A DNA stretch of 10,000 bases, from contig JAIWOG010000048.1 in assembly GCA_020217035.1 (NCBI GenBank), positions 1-10,000 of the forward strand, given 5' to 3'. Made by a program: the position numbers and the translations under genes. Below are positions 1 through 6,256 of the stretch, one piece after another. Positions within the stretch are counted from its first letter, which is position 1. Each line of letters begins with the position of its first letter. Source of the stretch: Magnetospirillum sp. (GTDB lineage: Bacteria; Pseudomonadota; Alphaproteobacteria; Rhodospirillales; Magnetospirillaceae). The notes beneath the pieces were generated by a model that was given only the letters and a program-made list of their open reading frames with translations, searched no databases and was not told where the DNA came from.

Positions 1-42
1 CCTGTCAGGGGATAAAACCGGCATCGGTGGGGATTTAAGGCA

Positions 43-71
43 TTAACGCCAGCGCCTGTCGCGTCTACAAT
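43..71 (+). promoter_or_regulatory. Candidate sigma70-type promoter for psd-pssA
   Basis: A TTAACG box (43-48, 4 of 6 matches to TTGACA) and a TACAAT box (66-71, 5 of 6 matches to TATAAT) are separated by exactly 17 bases. Transcription would start near 77-79. The -10 box overlaps the ATG at 70, so an mRNA made from this promoter could not use that ATG, which favours the in-frame ATG at 121. This was found by eye; no transcript data are available. Confidence 0.5.
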
Positions 72-120
72 GCGCCGCCATCTTCTGACGAGGTTGATCT
101 TGCACGCGCCCAATTTGTCC

Positions 121-807
121 ATGTCCAGCTACATCATGGTTCCCATCCACCGCGAGGGCTGGCCGTTCATCGCGCTCTTCGCCCTTGGCGCCCTGTTGCT
201 GGGGTGGCTGTGGACACCGTTGGGATGGCTGGGGCTGGCCGCCACCTTGTGGTGCGCCTATTTCTTCCGCAATCCCGACCGCGTCACCCCCACCCGCGAC
301 GGCTTGGTGATCAGCCCCGCCGACGGCGTCGTCTGCCTGATGGGCGACGCGGTGCCGCCGGCCGAATTGGGCCTGGGAGACGCCCCCCGCCCGCGTGTCT
401 GCGTGTTCATGAGCGTGTTCGACGTCCACGTCAACCGGGTCCCGCTCAGCGGCCGGGTGACCAAGCTGGCCTACCATGCCGGCAAGTTCGTCAACGCCGC
501 CCTGGACAAGGCCAGCGAGGAAAACGAACGCATGGCGGTCGCCCTGGAACTGGAGGATGGCCGCCAGGTGGCCTTCGTGCAGATCGCCGGCCTGGTGGCA
601 CGGCGAATCAAATGCGATTTGGTGGAAGGACAAGCCGTCCGTGCCGGCGAACGTTTCGGTCTGATCCGCTTCGGCTCGCGCGTTGACGTCTACCTGCCGG
701 AAGGGGTGCAGCCCAAGGTCGCCCTGGGGCAGCGTTGCATCGCCGGCGAAACCGTGCTGGCCGATATGCTGTCGGACGAGCCGGTGCGGTTGGGCGAGGT
801 GCGCTGA
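121..807 (+). CDS. psd: Phosphatidylserine decarboxylase proenzyme
   Basis: This enzyme decarboxylates phosphatidylserine to phosphatidylethanolamine at the inner membrane. The 228-residue product opens with a hydrophobic region (about residues 11-47) and continues with the motif FFRNPDR. D68 in SPADG and H103 in FDVHVNR match the family's catalytic Asp and His. The autocleavage site is G185-S186 in RFGSRVD, where the serine becomes the pyruvoyl group of the small alpha chain. The length and the FGS form fit the short alphaproteobacterial type. The frame is open from an ATG at 70, but a likely -10 box covers that codon, so I chose the ATG at 121. An ATG at 136 is also possible, and none of these has a clear Shine-Dalgarno sequence. 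pssA, which makes the substrate, begins one base after the stop. Function is near certain; the start is not. Confidence 0.93.
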   Translation: MSSYIMVPIHREGWPFIALFALGALLLGWLWTPLGWLGLAATLWCAYFFRNPDRVTPTRDGLVISPADGVVCLMGDAVPPAELGLGDAPRPRVCVFMSVFDVHVNRVPLSGRVTKLAYHAGKFVNAALDKASEENERMAVALELEDGRQVAFVQIAGLVARRIKCDLVEGQAVRAGERFGLIRFGSRVDVYLPEGVQPKVALGQRCIAGETVLADMLSDEPVRLGEVR

Positions 808-808
808 G

Positions 809-1651
809 ATGTTCCGCCAGCGCCCCCCAGGTCAAGGCCGGCGTCGCCTGATCCGGCCGCCGAAATTGCCGGGGCTGTCCATCAACACGCTGATCCCCAA
901 CATCCTGACGGTGCTGGCCCTGTGCGCCGGCCTGACTTCGATCCGCTTCGCCCTGCACGGCAAGTGGGAACACGCGGTGGTGTCCATCGTCCTGGCCGCC
1001 ATCCTGGACGGGCTGGACGGACGGGTGGCGCGGCTGCTTCAGGGCACGTCGAAATTCGGCGCCGAGCTGGATTCGCTGTCGGATTTCGTCAGCTTCGGCG
1101 TGGCGCCGGCCATGATGCTGTATTTCTGGACCATGCAAGGCGCCGGCGGTTTCGGTTGGGCGCTGGTGTTGCTGTTCACCGTCTGCTGCGCCCTGCGTCT
1201 GGCCCGCTTCAACACCATGCTGGGCAACGCCGACCTGCCGCCCTATGCCTATAATTTCTTCACCGGCATTCCCGCCCCGGCGGCGGCCGGGATCGTGCTG
1301 CTGCCCATGGTCGCCAGCTTCGAATTCGGCGAGGCGTTCTTCGCCCGCCCGGCGGTGGTGTCGGTGTTCCTGCTGGGGGTGGCGTTCCTGATGGTCAGCA
1401 CCATCCCCACCTTTTCCTTCAAGAAGGTGCGCATCCCCAACGCCTGGGTGCTGCCGGTCCTGTTGGTCGTCGGCTTGTTGGCGGCCTTCCTGGTCACCGA
1501 GCCCTGGTTGACCCTGGTGGTGTTGGGTTTCGTCTATTTGGGGATGATTCCCTTCAGCATCCGCGCGTTCCGCCGGTTGAAGCGCCAGGCCGAGTCGGTG
1601 ACCACCGCCCCCGTCGATGGACACAGTGACGAAAATGCCACGCTTCCGTGA
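809..1651 (+). CDS. pssA: CDP-diacylglycerol--serine O-phosphatidyltransferase
   Basis: PssA is an integral inner-membrane enzyme that joins CDP-diacylglycerol and L-serine to give phosphatidylserine and CMP, the substrate of the Psd encoded just upstream. The 280-residue protein has the complete CDP-alcohol phosphotransferase signature DG-x2-AR-x8-G-x3-D-x3-D: D70-G71, A74-R75, G84, D88 and D92. Several hydrophobic segments follow up to about residue 255. The multi-spanning form matches type II PssA, not the peripheral E. coli enzyme. The reading frame is open further upstream inside psd, but the ATG at 809 lies one base after the psd stop and has GAGG at 796-799, nine bases ahead. It is therefore very likely co-transcribed and translationally coupled with psd. 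I see no hairpin terminator after it. Confidence 0.94.
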   Translation: MFRQRPPGQGRRRLIRPPKLPGLSINTLIPNILTVLALCAGLTSIRFALHGKWEHAVVSIVLAAILDGLDGRVARLLQGTSKFGAELDSLSDFVSFGVAPAMMLYFWTMQGAGGFGWALVLLFTVCCALRLARFNTMLGNADLPPYAYNFFTGIPAPAAAGIVLLPMVASFEFGEAFFARPAVVSVFLLGVAFLMVSTIPTFSFKKVRIPNAWVLPVLLVVGLLAAFLVTEPWLTLVVLGFVYLGMIPFSIRAFRRLKRQAESVTTAPVDGHSDENATLP

Positions 1652-1740
1652 AACATTGCGTTGCCTCTAATGCGCCCCCTTGCTCCCAATGATCGTCTGC
1701 GGTAGAAGTCGCCTTAATCATTTTCACACGCGTCACACCA

Positions 1741-1746
1741 AAAGGA
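1741..1746 (+). promoter_or_regulatory. Ribosome binding site of the OmpA-family gene
   Basis: AAAGGA lies ten bases before the ATG at 1757. It supports that start over the ATG at 1766, which would place the ribosome too far downstream. The spacing is slightly long. Confidence 0.5.
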
Positions 1747-1756
1747 ATCCAATTCC

Positions 1757-2719
1757 ATGCGCGCCATGAAGTCTCTGCTGGTCGCCGGCGTCCTCGCCGC
1801 CCTGCCCGTCGCCGCCAACGCCCAGTGGTACGTGGGTCTGGATGGTGGCGCCAATTACATGCAAGACCCCGGCTCGGCCCAAGGCGCCGATTCCGATTGG
1901 GGTTGGGTCGGCCTGGGTCAGGTCGGTTACAGCTTCGGTGCCCCCAAGGTTGAGTTCGAAGTCGGCTATCGCGCCAACGACTCGATCGACTCGGTCAGCA
2001 CCATGATCAACGGCATCTACGACTTCATGCCGACCAGCAAGTGGCATCCCTTCGTCGGCGCCGGTATCGGCTGGGCTTGGCTGGACGGCGACTTCGCCGG
2101 CGTCGGCGCCCGCAATTCCGACAATGCCTTCGCCTATCAGGGCATCGCCGGTGTCGGCTACGACATCGACAGCAACTGGGCTCTGAAGGCTCAGTATCGC
2201 TACTTCGCCACCCTGGACGCCGATGTCGGCACCCGCACCTCGGGTGACGCCGATTATCGCAACCACTCGATCCTGGCGGGCTTCACCTACAAGTTCGGCG
2301 CTCCCGCTCCGGTGGCGGCCCCGACCCCGGTGGCCAAGCCCGCTCCGGCTCCGGCTCCGGCTCCGGTGGCCAAGCCGGCCCCGGCCCCGTTGAAGAACTT
2401 CATCGTGTTCTTCGACTTCAACAAGGCCGACATCACCCCGGAAGCCGCCAAGATCATCACCCAGGCCGTCGACACCGCCAAGAAGGGTGGCTCCACCCGC
2501 GTCGACCTGACCGGCCACGCCGACCGTTCGGGCCCGGACAAGTACAACATGGCTCTGTCGCTGAAGCGCGCCAACGCCGTCAAGGCCGCCATGGTCAAGC
2601 AGGGCATCCCCGCCGACCAGATCTCGGTGGTCGGCAAGGGCGAGACCGCTCCGCTGGTCCAGACCCCCGATGGTGTCCGCGAGCCGCAGAACCGTCGCGT
2701 CGAGATCGTCCTGCCCTAA
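1757..2719 (+). CDS. OmpA-family outer-membrane protein
   Basis: This is a structural outer-membrane protein that likely ties the outer membrane to peptidoglycan. Residues 1-22 form a signal peptide ending ANA before Gln23. Residues 23 to about 181 look like an eight-stranded barrel: alternating aromatic/polar strands, Gly-rich turns and a final strand ending in YKF. A Pro/Ala/Val/Lys linker covers residues 182-211. The C-terminal OmpA domain (about 213-320) contains FFDFNKADIT and GHADRSG...LSLKRANAV. D256 and R271 are 15 residues apart, as are the diaminopimelate-binding Asp and Arg of E. coli OmpA. The gene follows pssA after 105 bases in which only weak promoter-like boxes are visible, and ends 16 bases before a strong terminator. 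I give no symbol because OmpA paralogues are common in this group. Confidence 0.93.
   Translation: MRAMKSLLVAGVLAALPVAANAQWYVGLDGGANYMQDPGSAQGADSDWGWVGLGQVGYSFGAPKVEFEVGYRANDSIDSVSTMINGIYDFMPTSKWHPFVGAGIGWAWLDGDFAGVGARNSDNAFAYQGIAGVGYDIDSNWALKAQYRYFATLDADVGTRTSGDADYRNHSILAGFTYKFGAPAPVAAPTPVAKPAPAPAPAPVAKPAPAPLKNFIVFFDFNKADITPEAAKIITQAVDTAKKGGSTRVDLTGHADRSGPDKYNMALSLKRANAVKAAMVKQGIPADQISVVGKGETAPLVQTPDGVREPQNRRVEIVLP
2300..2389 (+). repeat. Pro/Ala-rich linker repeat inside the OmpA-family gene
   Basis: Tandem GCTCCG hexamers encode Ala-Pro dipeptides. A 14-base unit, CCGGTGGCCAAGCC, occurs at 2327-2340 and again at 2363-2376. The 36-base period corresponds to a 12-residue PVAKPAPAP unit. Such low-complexity DNA can gain or lose units, which would change the distance between barrel and peptidoglycan-binding domain. 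Confidence 0.8.
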
Positions 2720-2735
2720 TCGGAGCAGACGACGG

Positions 2736-2771
2736 AAAACCCCCGGTCGCAAGGCCGGGGGTTTTTCTTTT
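2736..2771 (+). terminator. Rho-independent terminator after the OmpA-family gene
   Basis: A stem of CCCCCGG (2740-2746) pairs with CCGGGGG (2755-2761) around an eight-base loop. The A run at 2736-2739 extends the pairing into the T run. The T-rich tract at 2762-2771 is interrupted by one C, a classic intrinsic terminator on the + strand. Read on the - strand, the same hairpin is followed by only four U residues. It may therefore also act, more weakly, on the convergent SGNH hydrolase gene that stops 10 bases away. Confidence 0.9.
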
Positions 2772-2780
2772 GTCTGGCGC

Positions 2781-3374
2781 TTATCGGAACCAGTCCTGCC
2801 AGGCGTTCCATTGGCACACCATGTCCGCCAGGATGCTGTAACCGTTGCTGCCTGGATGTGCGCCGTCGCCGGACAGGGCCTCGGCCATCCAGGTCTGGTT
2901 CTGGCGCAAGGCGGCGAAAACGGGAAGATAAGCGATGCCGCGGCGTTTGGCGCCATGCGCCATCATCGCGCACATGTCGGCCAGCACGGGATCGGTTGAC
3001 GGCGTGTCGGCGATGGGGGCGGGGCCGATCAGCAGAACTGGGGCCATGCCCTGGGCCTGGTCCAATGTCGCCTCGGTGTGCGAGCGGGTCAGATCCAGGG
3101 TGATCCCCTGCGCGGCGTCGTTGGCGCCAAAGGAAAACACCAAGCCGCGACGGTCTCTGGGTTGCATCGACAGGCGGGGCAGGGCCTCGGCATGCCATCG
3201 GGCGGCGATGTCGCCGCTGGTTTGGCCGCGAACTCCTAGATTATAGGCGGTCAGGTCACGATTTTGGGCGATGGCCTGTTGGCAAACCCGGCCAACCCAT
3301 CCCAGCAAGGCGGGATCACCGCATCCTTGCACGAAGGAATCGCCGATGAAGCATAAATGGCTTGGTGCCGCCAA
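2781..3374 (-). CDS. SGNH/GDSL-family hydrolase, probable TTG start
   Basis: This is a small esterase- or lipase-like hydrolase of unknown substrate. All four SGNH blocks are present in the 197-residue product: FIGDSF with nucleophile S13; N45-L-G47; GAND with N85; and DGAHPG with D170 and H173 as the rest of the triad. No signal peptide is visible, so it is probably cytoplasmic. The frame is open far upstream, but that part runs through the next gene in another frame and lacks family character. No ATG or GTG lies between the upstream stop and the GDS motif. TTG at 3374-3372 has AAGG five bases ahead and gives a normal family N-terminus. It begins seven bases after the upstream stop, suggesting coupling. 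The family is firm; the substrate and exact start are not. Confidence 0.85.
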   Translation of the reverse strand: MAAPSHLCFIGDSFVQGCGDPALLGWVGRVCQQAIAQNRDLTAYNLGVRGQTSGDIAARWHAEALPRLSMQPRDRRGLVFSFGANDAAQGITLDLTRSHTEATLDQAQGMAPVLLIGPAPIADTPSTDPVLADMCAMMAHGAKRRGIAYLPVFAALRQNQTWMAEALSGDGAHPGSNGYSILADMVCQWNAWQDWFR

Positions 3375-3379
3375 GCCGG

Positions 3380-3383
3380 CCTT
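3380..3383 (-). promoter_or_regulatory. Ribosome binding site supporting the TTG start of the SGNH hydrolase
   Basis: On the - strand, AAGG at 3383-3380 lies five bases before TTG 3374-3372. It overlaps the stop codon (TAA, 3384-3382) of the upstream exported-protein gene. This arrangement fits translational re-initiation after that stop. Confidence 0.45.
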
Positions 3384-3972
3384 ATCCCTTGATCTCGTCG
3401 CGACGAGCGGTCTTGGGCTTTTCCGATGTCGCCTTCTCGACCTTGGGTTTGGCCTTGGGCTTGTTGGCGGCGGCGGCCGAAGCCTGCTTGACCGGGGCTT
3501 GCGGCGCGGCGGCGCAATTGGCGGTGGCGGGGATCGGCTTTTCGATCGAGGTGGCGGCCCAGGTTTCCATTTCGTTGGGCGACAAGGCCAGAACGGTGTC
3601 GAACAACTTGGCCTGGGTTCCGCAATAATCCTCGACATGCTGGGCTCGCATCGAGGCATCGTTGGACAATTGCGTCACATAGCGGTCCATGCCGCTCTGG
3701 CCCTTGCCCAGCCGGGCGAACATGCCGCGCAGATGGTTGGCGTTGGTGTTCATGGTGCTGCCGAAACGGCCGACCCAGTTGGACCACTTGTCGCGGAAAT
3801 CCACCTCTCCGCCTTGGCATTTCAGGGCGGCGACCATCAACTCGTAATGCAACTGGCGGACCTGCATGGCCCGGATGTCCTGGGGGCTGTAACACTGTGG
3901 GCGGGCGAAGGCCGGGCTGGCGATGGCAGCGCAAAGAATTGCTGCGACGACGCACTGGGTCTTTCGATTCAC
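3382..3972 (-). CDS. Exported protein of unknown function, Lys/Ala/Pro-rich tail
   Basis: I do not recognise this family. From a GTG start the product is 196 residues. It begins with a signal peptide (residues 1-23: NRK, a hydrophobic stretch, then SPAFA), so it is likely periplasmic. The mature part (about 24-153) looks mainly helical and has four cysteines, C27, C52, C117 and C153, which could form two disulfides. Residues 154-196 are a low-complexity Ala/Pro/Lys tail, probably disordered and basic. The frame is open 64 codons further upstream into the glycosyltransferase gene. The GTG at 3972-3970 is preferred because it has GAGG five bases ahead and immediately yields the signal peptide. 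It lies between the glycosyltransferase and SGNH hydrolase genes on the same strand, which hints at an envelope role without proving it. Confidence 0.8.
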   Translation of the reverse strand: MNRKTQCVVAAILCAAIASPAFARPQCYSPQDIRAMQVRQLHYELMVAALKCQGGEVDFRDKWSNWVGRFGSTMNTNANHLRGMFARLGKGQSGMDRYVTQLSNDASMRAQHVEDYCGTQAKLFDTVLALSPNEMETWAATSIEKPIPATANCAAAPQAPVKQASAAAANKPKAKPKVEKATSEKPKTARRDEIKG

Positions 3973-4078
3973 TCGGGCCTCGCGGGGTCGTGTCGGAATT
4001 GCGGCGACAGTGTGGCCGAGCGTCGTGCAAAAGGCAACATTTCCGACCGGGATTTTCGCCCGGAATCTCAGTTTTCCG

Positions 4079-5080
4079 CTATGTGCGCAGGGGGCGCAGA
4101 AGCGACAGGAACTGTTCGGCCACTTTGTCCCAGGAAAAACCCAAGGCGTAGGCGCGACAAACATCGGGATCGATGTCCAAGGCGGCCAGGGCGGCGCGAC
4201 GCAGGTCGGGATTCAGGATGCCTGCCGAGGACTGGCCCAGGACGTCTTGCGGTCCGGGAACCGGGAAGGCGGCGACGGGGACGCCGCTCGCCAGGGCTTC
4301 CAGCATGACCAAGCCGAACGTGTCGGTCAGCGACGGGAAGACGAAGCAGTCGCCGGCGGAGAAGTAGCGGGACAATTCCTGGTCGCCATTGGCGATGCGC
4401 CAGTGGGTGTCGGGGAAGCGTTTCATCAGCGCGGCGCGGGCCGGGCCGTCGCCCACCACCATCTTCGAGCCGGGCAAATCCAATTCCAGGAAGGCGGCAA
4501 GGTTCTTTTCCACCGCCACGCGTCCCACATACATGAACAGTGGCCGGGGCACGTCGACGAAATCCTTGCCCTGGGGGCGGAAGGTGTCGCAATCGACGCC
4601 ATGACACCATTCCACGGCGTTGGCGAACCCCCATTCTCCCAATTCGCGGTGGACCGACGGCGACGGGCACATGACCGCGGCCGACGGGGCATGGAAGCGT
4701 CGCATCAGCGCATAGGGCCAGGACAGCGGCACACCGGTGCGGGCTCGGACGTAATGGGGGAACTTGGTGTGGTAGGCGGTGGTGAAAGCCAGGTTCTGGT
4801 TCAGGCACCAGTTTCGGGCGGCCCAACCCAACGGGCCTTCGGTGGGAAGGTGGATGGCGTCGGGATCGAAATCCCGCAGGGCCTGCCCCACCTTGGCGCC
4901 GGGCCACAGCGCCAGTCGGATTTCCGGGTAGGACGGGCAGGGAAAGGTGGCGAAATGTCCCGGCTCGATCACCAGGACCTGATGGCCCATCCGCCGCAAC
5001 GTGTCGGCCAGGGTCGACAATACCCTGACCACCCCGTTGCGTTGGGGATGCCAGGCGTCGGTGACGATGGCGATGCGCAT
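4079..5080 (-). CDS. GT4-type glycosyltransferase, GT-B fold
   Basis: This enzyme probably transfers a sugar from a nucleotide donor to a lipid or glycan acceptor at the cytoplasmic face of the membrane. The 333-residue product has the N-terminal acceptor half (MRIAIVTDAWHPQRNGV, Gly-rich loop around N15-G16). The donor-binding half includes YVGRVAVEKN (R187, K192) and the E-x7-E-like motif D253-TFGLVML-E261, followed by EALASGVPV. It resembles the family that includes mannosyl- and diacylglycerol-glycosyltransferases such as MgtA, but the sugar and acceptor cannot be read from sequence. A GTG lies immediately upstream at 5083; ATG 5080 is chosen because AAGGAG ends five bases before it. It lies 74 bases after murI on the same strand, probably in the same transcript. 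Confidence 0.88.
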   Translation of the reverse strand: MRIAIVTDAWHPQRNGVVRVLSTLADTLRRMGHQVLVIEPGHFATFPCPSYPEIRLALWPGAKVGQALRDFDPDAIHLPTEGPLGWAARNWCLNQNLAFTTAYHTKFPHYVRARTGVPLSWPYALMRRFHAPSAAVMCPSPSVHRELGEWGFANAVEWCHGVDCDTFRPQGKDFVDVPRPLFMYVGRVAVEKNLAAFLELDLPGSKMVVGDGPARAALMKRFPDTHWRIANGDQELSRYFSAGDCFVFPSLTDTFGLVMLEALASGVPVAAFPVPGPQDVLGQSSAGILNPDLRRAALAALDIDPDVCRAYALGFSWDKVAEQFLSLLRPLRT

Positions 5081-5085
5081 CACTT

Positions 5086-5091
5086 CTCCTT
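5086..5091 (-). promoter_or_regulatory. Ribosome binding site of the glycosyltransferase gene
   Basis: AAGGAG on the - strand (5091-5086) is a near-perfect Shine-Dalgarno sequence. It is five bases from ATG 5080 but only two from GTG 5083, so it selects the ATG. Confidence 0.75.
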
Positions 5092-5154
5092 GCGACGGTT
5101 CTGCGCAGCCTTAAGGCCGTCCTTCATGTCGGGCAAGTGACGAAGCGATGAATA

Positions 5155-6033
5155 TTACAGGTCGATCAGTTCGACGGCGGGGGCGGCACCCAGGGCCGGG
5201 AAGAATTGTCCGGCGCTGGCGGAAAAGCGTTGTGGCGCGTCCGTGGTGAAAAGCGTGATGCCGCCTTGGCCGGACCGGGCCAGCATGCCACGGGCTTGCA
5301 GCATGGCGGCGGCCTTGTCGGCCACCGCCTGGGCGCAGTCCACCAGGACCGGGCCTTCCCCCAGGACCTTGCGCAGGGTGGGGGCCAGCAGCGGGAAATG
5401 GGTACACCCCAGAACCAGGCAATCGGCGGCTTCGGGGCCGCTGAAGCTGTCGGCGAGGTATTGGCGGATCATCGCTTCGGCGATGGGGCCGTCCACCAAT
5501 CCTTCCTCGACCAGGGCGACGAACAGCGGGCAGGGCACCGGGGTGACCCGGCAATCGGGACGTCGGTCCAAGATGGCGTGGTCGAAGGCCCCGGATCGGC
5601 AGGTTCCTTCGGTGGCGGCGACGACGATGCGGCCGCCCGGCGACAGCCGGACCGCCTGTTCGGCTCCGGAATCGATGACGCCCAGGACCATCATGTCGGG
5701 ATAAAGCTGTGCCAAGGTGGTGGCGGCATGGGCGGAAGCGGTATTGCAGGCCAGCACCATCATCTTGATATCATGTTGGCTAAAGAAATCAGCGGCCCTC
5801 AGCACGTATTGGATGATGGTTTGCGGCGCCTTGGTGCCATAGGGCAGGCGGGCGGCGTCACCCAGGTAAAGCAGGTTTTCCGCCGGTAAAGCGTGTCGCA
5901 ACGCAGCCGCGACGGTCAGCCCGCCGACACCGGAATCAAAGACCCCGATGGGGCGACGGCTTGGCTCGTCTGGTAAGGTATTCGCCGTATTCGAAGCGCG
6001 ATTATCCACAGTCTGTACCCGGTTAACTGTCAC
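5155..6033 (-). CDS. murI: Glutamate racemase
   Basis: MurI interconverts L- and D-glutamate in the cytoplasm and supplies D-Glu for peptidoglycan. The 292-residue product has GVFDSGVGGLTV (D33-S34), LPYGTK (residues 64-69), the first catalytic cysteine in ACNTAS (C96) and the second in GCTHFP (C210, followed by T211-H212). Family members are usually near 260-280 residues; the extra length is an N-terminal extension of about 25 polar residues before the conserved core. The only upstream in-frame candidate is GTG 6033. A GTG at 6009 would shorten the extension, and neither has a good Shine-Dalgarno sequence, so the start is uncertain. It heads a - strand run with the glycosyltransferase, exported protein and SGNH hydrolase. 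A strong promoter candidate sits about 50 bases upstream. Confidence 0.95.
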   Translation of the reverse strand: MTVNRVQTVDNRASNTANTLPDEPSRRPIGVFDSGVGGLTVAAALRHALPAENLLYLGDAARLPYGTKAPQTIIQYVLRAADFFSQHDIKMMVLACNTASAHAATTLAQLYPDMMVLGVIDSGAEQAVRLSPGGRIVVAATEGTCRSGAFDHAILDRRPDCRVTPVPCPLFVALVEEGLVDGPIAEAMIRQYLADSFSGPEAADCLVLGCTHFPLLAPTLRKVLGEGPVLVDCAQAVADKAAAMLQARGMLARSGQGGITLFTTDAPQRFSASAGQFFPALGAAPAVELIDL

Positions 6034-6079
6034 TCATGCGTTCAATTGCATGGTTTTGAAGGATTATTTGAGGGCGTTG

Positions 6080-6109
6080 ATTATCCGGCCCTTGGCGGGT
6101 CAATGTAAA
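6080..6109 (-). promoter_or_regulatory. Candidate sigma70-type promoter for murI
   Basis: Read on the - strand, TTTACA (6109-6104, 5 of 6 matches to TTGACA) and GATAAT (6085-6080, 5 of 6 matches to TATAAT) are separated by 18 bases. The predicted start near 6073 gives a leader of about 40 bases to GTG 6033. It overlaps the divergent promoter at 6092-6120. Confidence 0.6.
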
Positions 6110-6120
6110 TAGCCTATAAA
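6092..6120 (+). promoter_or_regulatory. Candidate sigma70-type promoter for the sensor/MFS operon
   Basis: TTGGCG (6092-6097, 4 of 6 matches to TTGACA) and TATAAA (6115-6120, 5 of 6 matches to TATAAT) are separated by 17 bases. Transcription would start near 6127, leaving a leader of about 130 bases before ATG 6257. I see no recognised riboswitch or clear terminator-like hairpin in that leader. Confidence 0.5.
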
Positions 6121-6245
6121 TCTAAAACACGCATGGCTGCCACCGGTTGTGCGTAAGGCAGTGCGGGCGGGAGATTAACGGGTGCCGGTCGGGGACGGGT
6201 TCTGCATCAATGTCGCCGTTTCGGTTTCCGGCAGCGGTTGGGGGC

Positions 6246-6250
6246 GGAGG
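6246..6250 (+). promoter_or_regulatory. Ribosome binding site of the sensor gene
   Basis: GGAGG six bases before ATG 6257 is an optimal Shine-Dalgarno sequence and fixes this start. Confidence 0.8.
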
Positions 6251-6256
6251 TAATCC

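Noticed and set aside
608..1624. Long - strand open frame of 338 codons opposite psd/pssA
   Set aside because: Composition is Gln/His/Arg/Gly-rich with no domain, and it lies opposite a fully supported PssA. It is a GC-rich antisense shadow.
1666..1708. Promoter-like boxes before the OmpA-family gene (TTGCTC 1680-1685 with TAGAAG 1703-1708; TCTAAT 1666-1671)
   Set aside because: The first pair matches only 3 and 4 of 6 consensus bases, and the second lacks a -35 box. A promoter is likely somewhere in 1652-1756, but I cannot place it.
1733..2956. - strand open frame of 407 codons opposite the OmpA-family gene
   Set aside because: It crosses a strong terminator hairpin and has no family character, whereas the + strand product has a signal peptide and an OmpA domain.
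4030..4070. Small hairpin (CCGGG/CCCGG) between the glycosyltransferase and exported-protein genes on the - strand
   Set aside because: The stem is only five base pairs and is not followed by a T run, so it does not qualify as an intrinsic terminator.
5108..5117. Perfect palindrome GCCTTAAGGC as an operator
   Set aside because: Ten bases of symmetry at one site, with no second copy seen near a promoter, is not enough to call a binding site.
3271..5140. Large + strand open frames (3271-4308 and 3923-5140)
   Set aside because: Both lie opposite well-supported - strand genes (exported protein, glycosyltransferase) and show only antisense-like composition.
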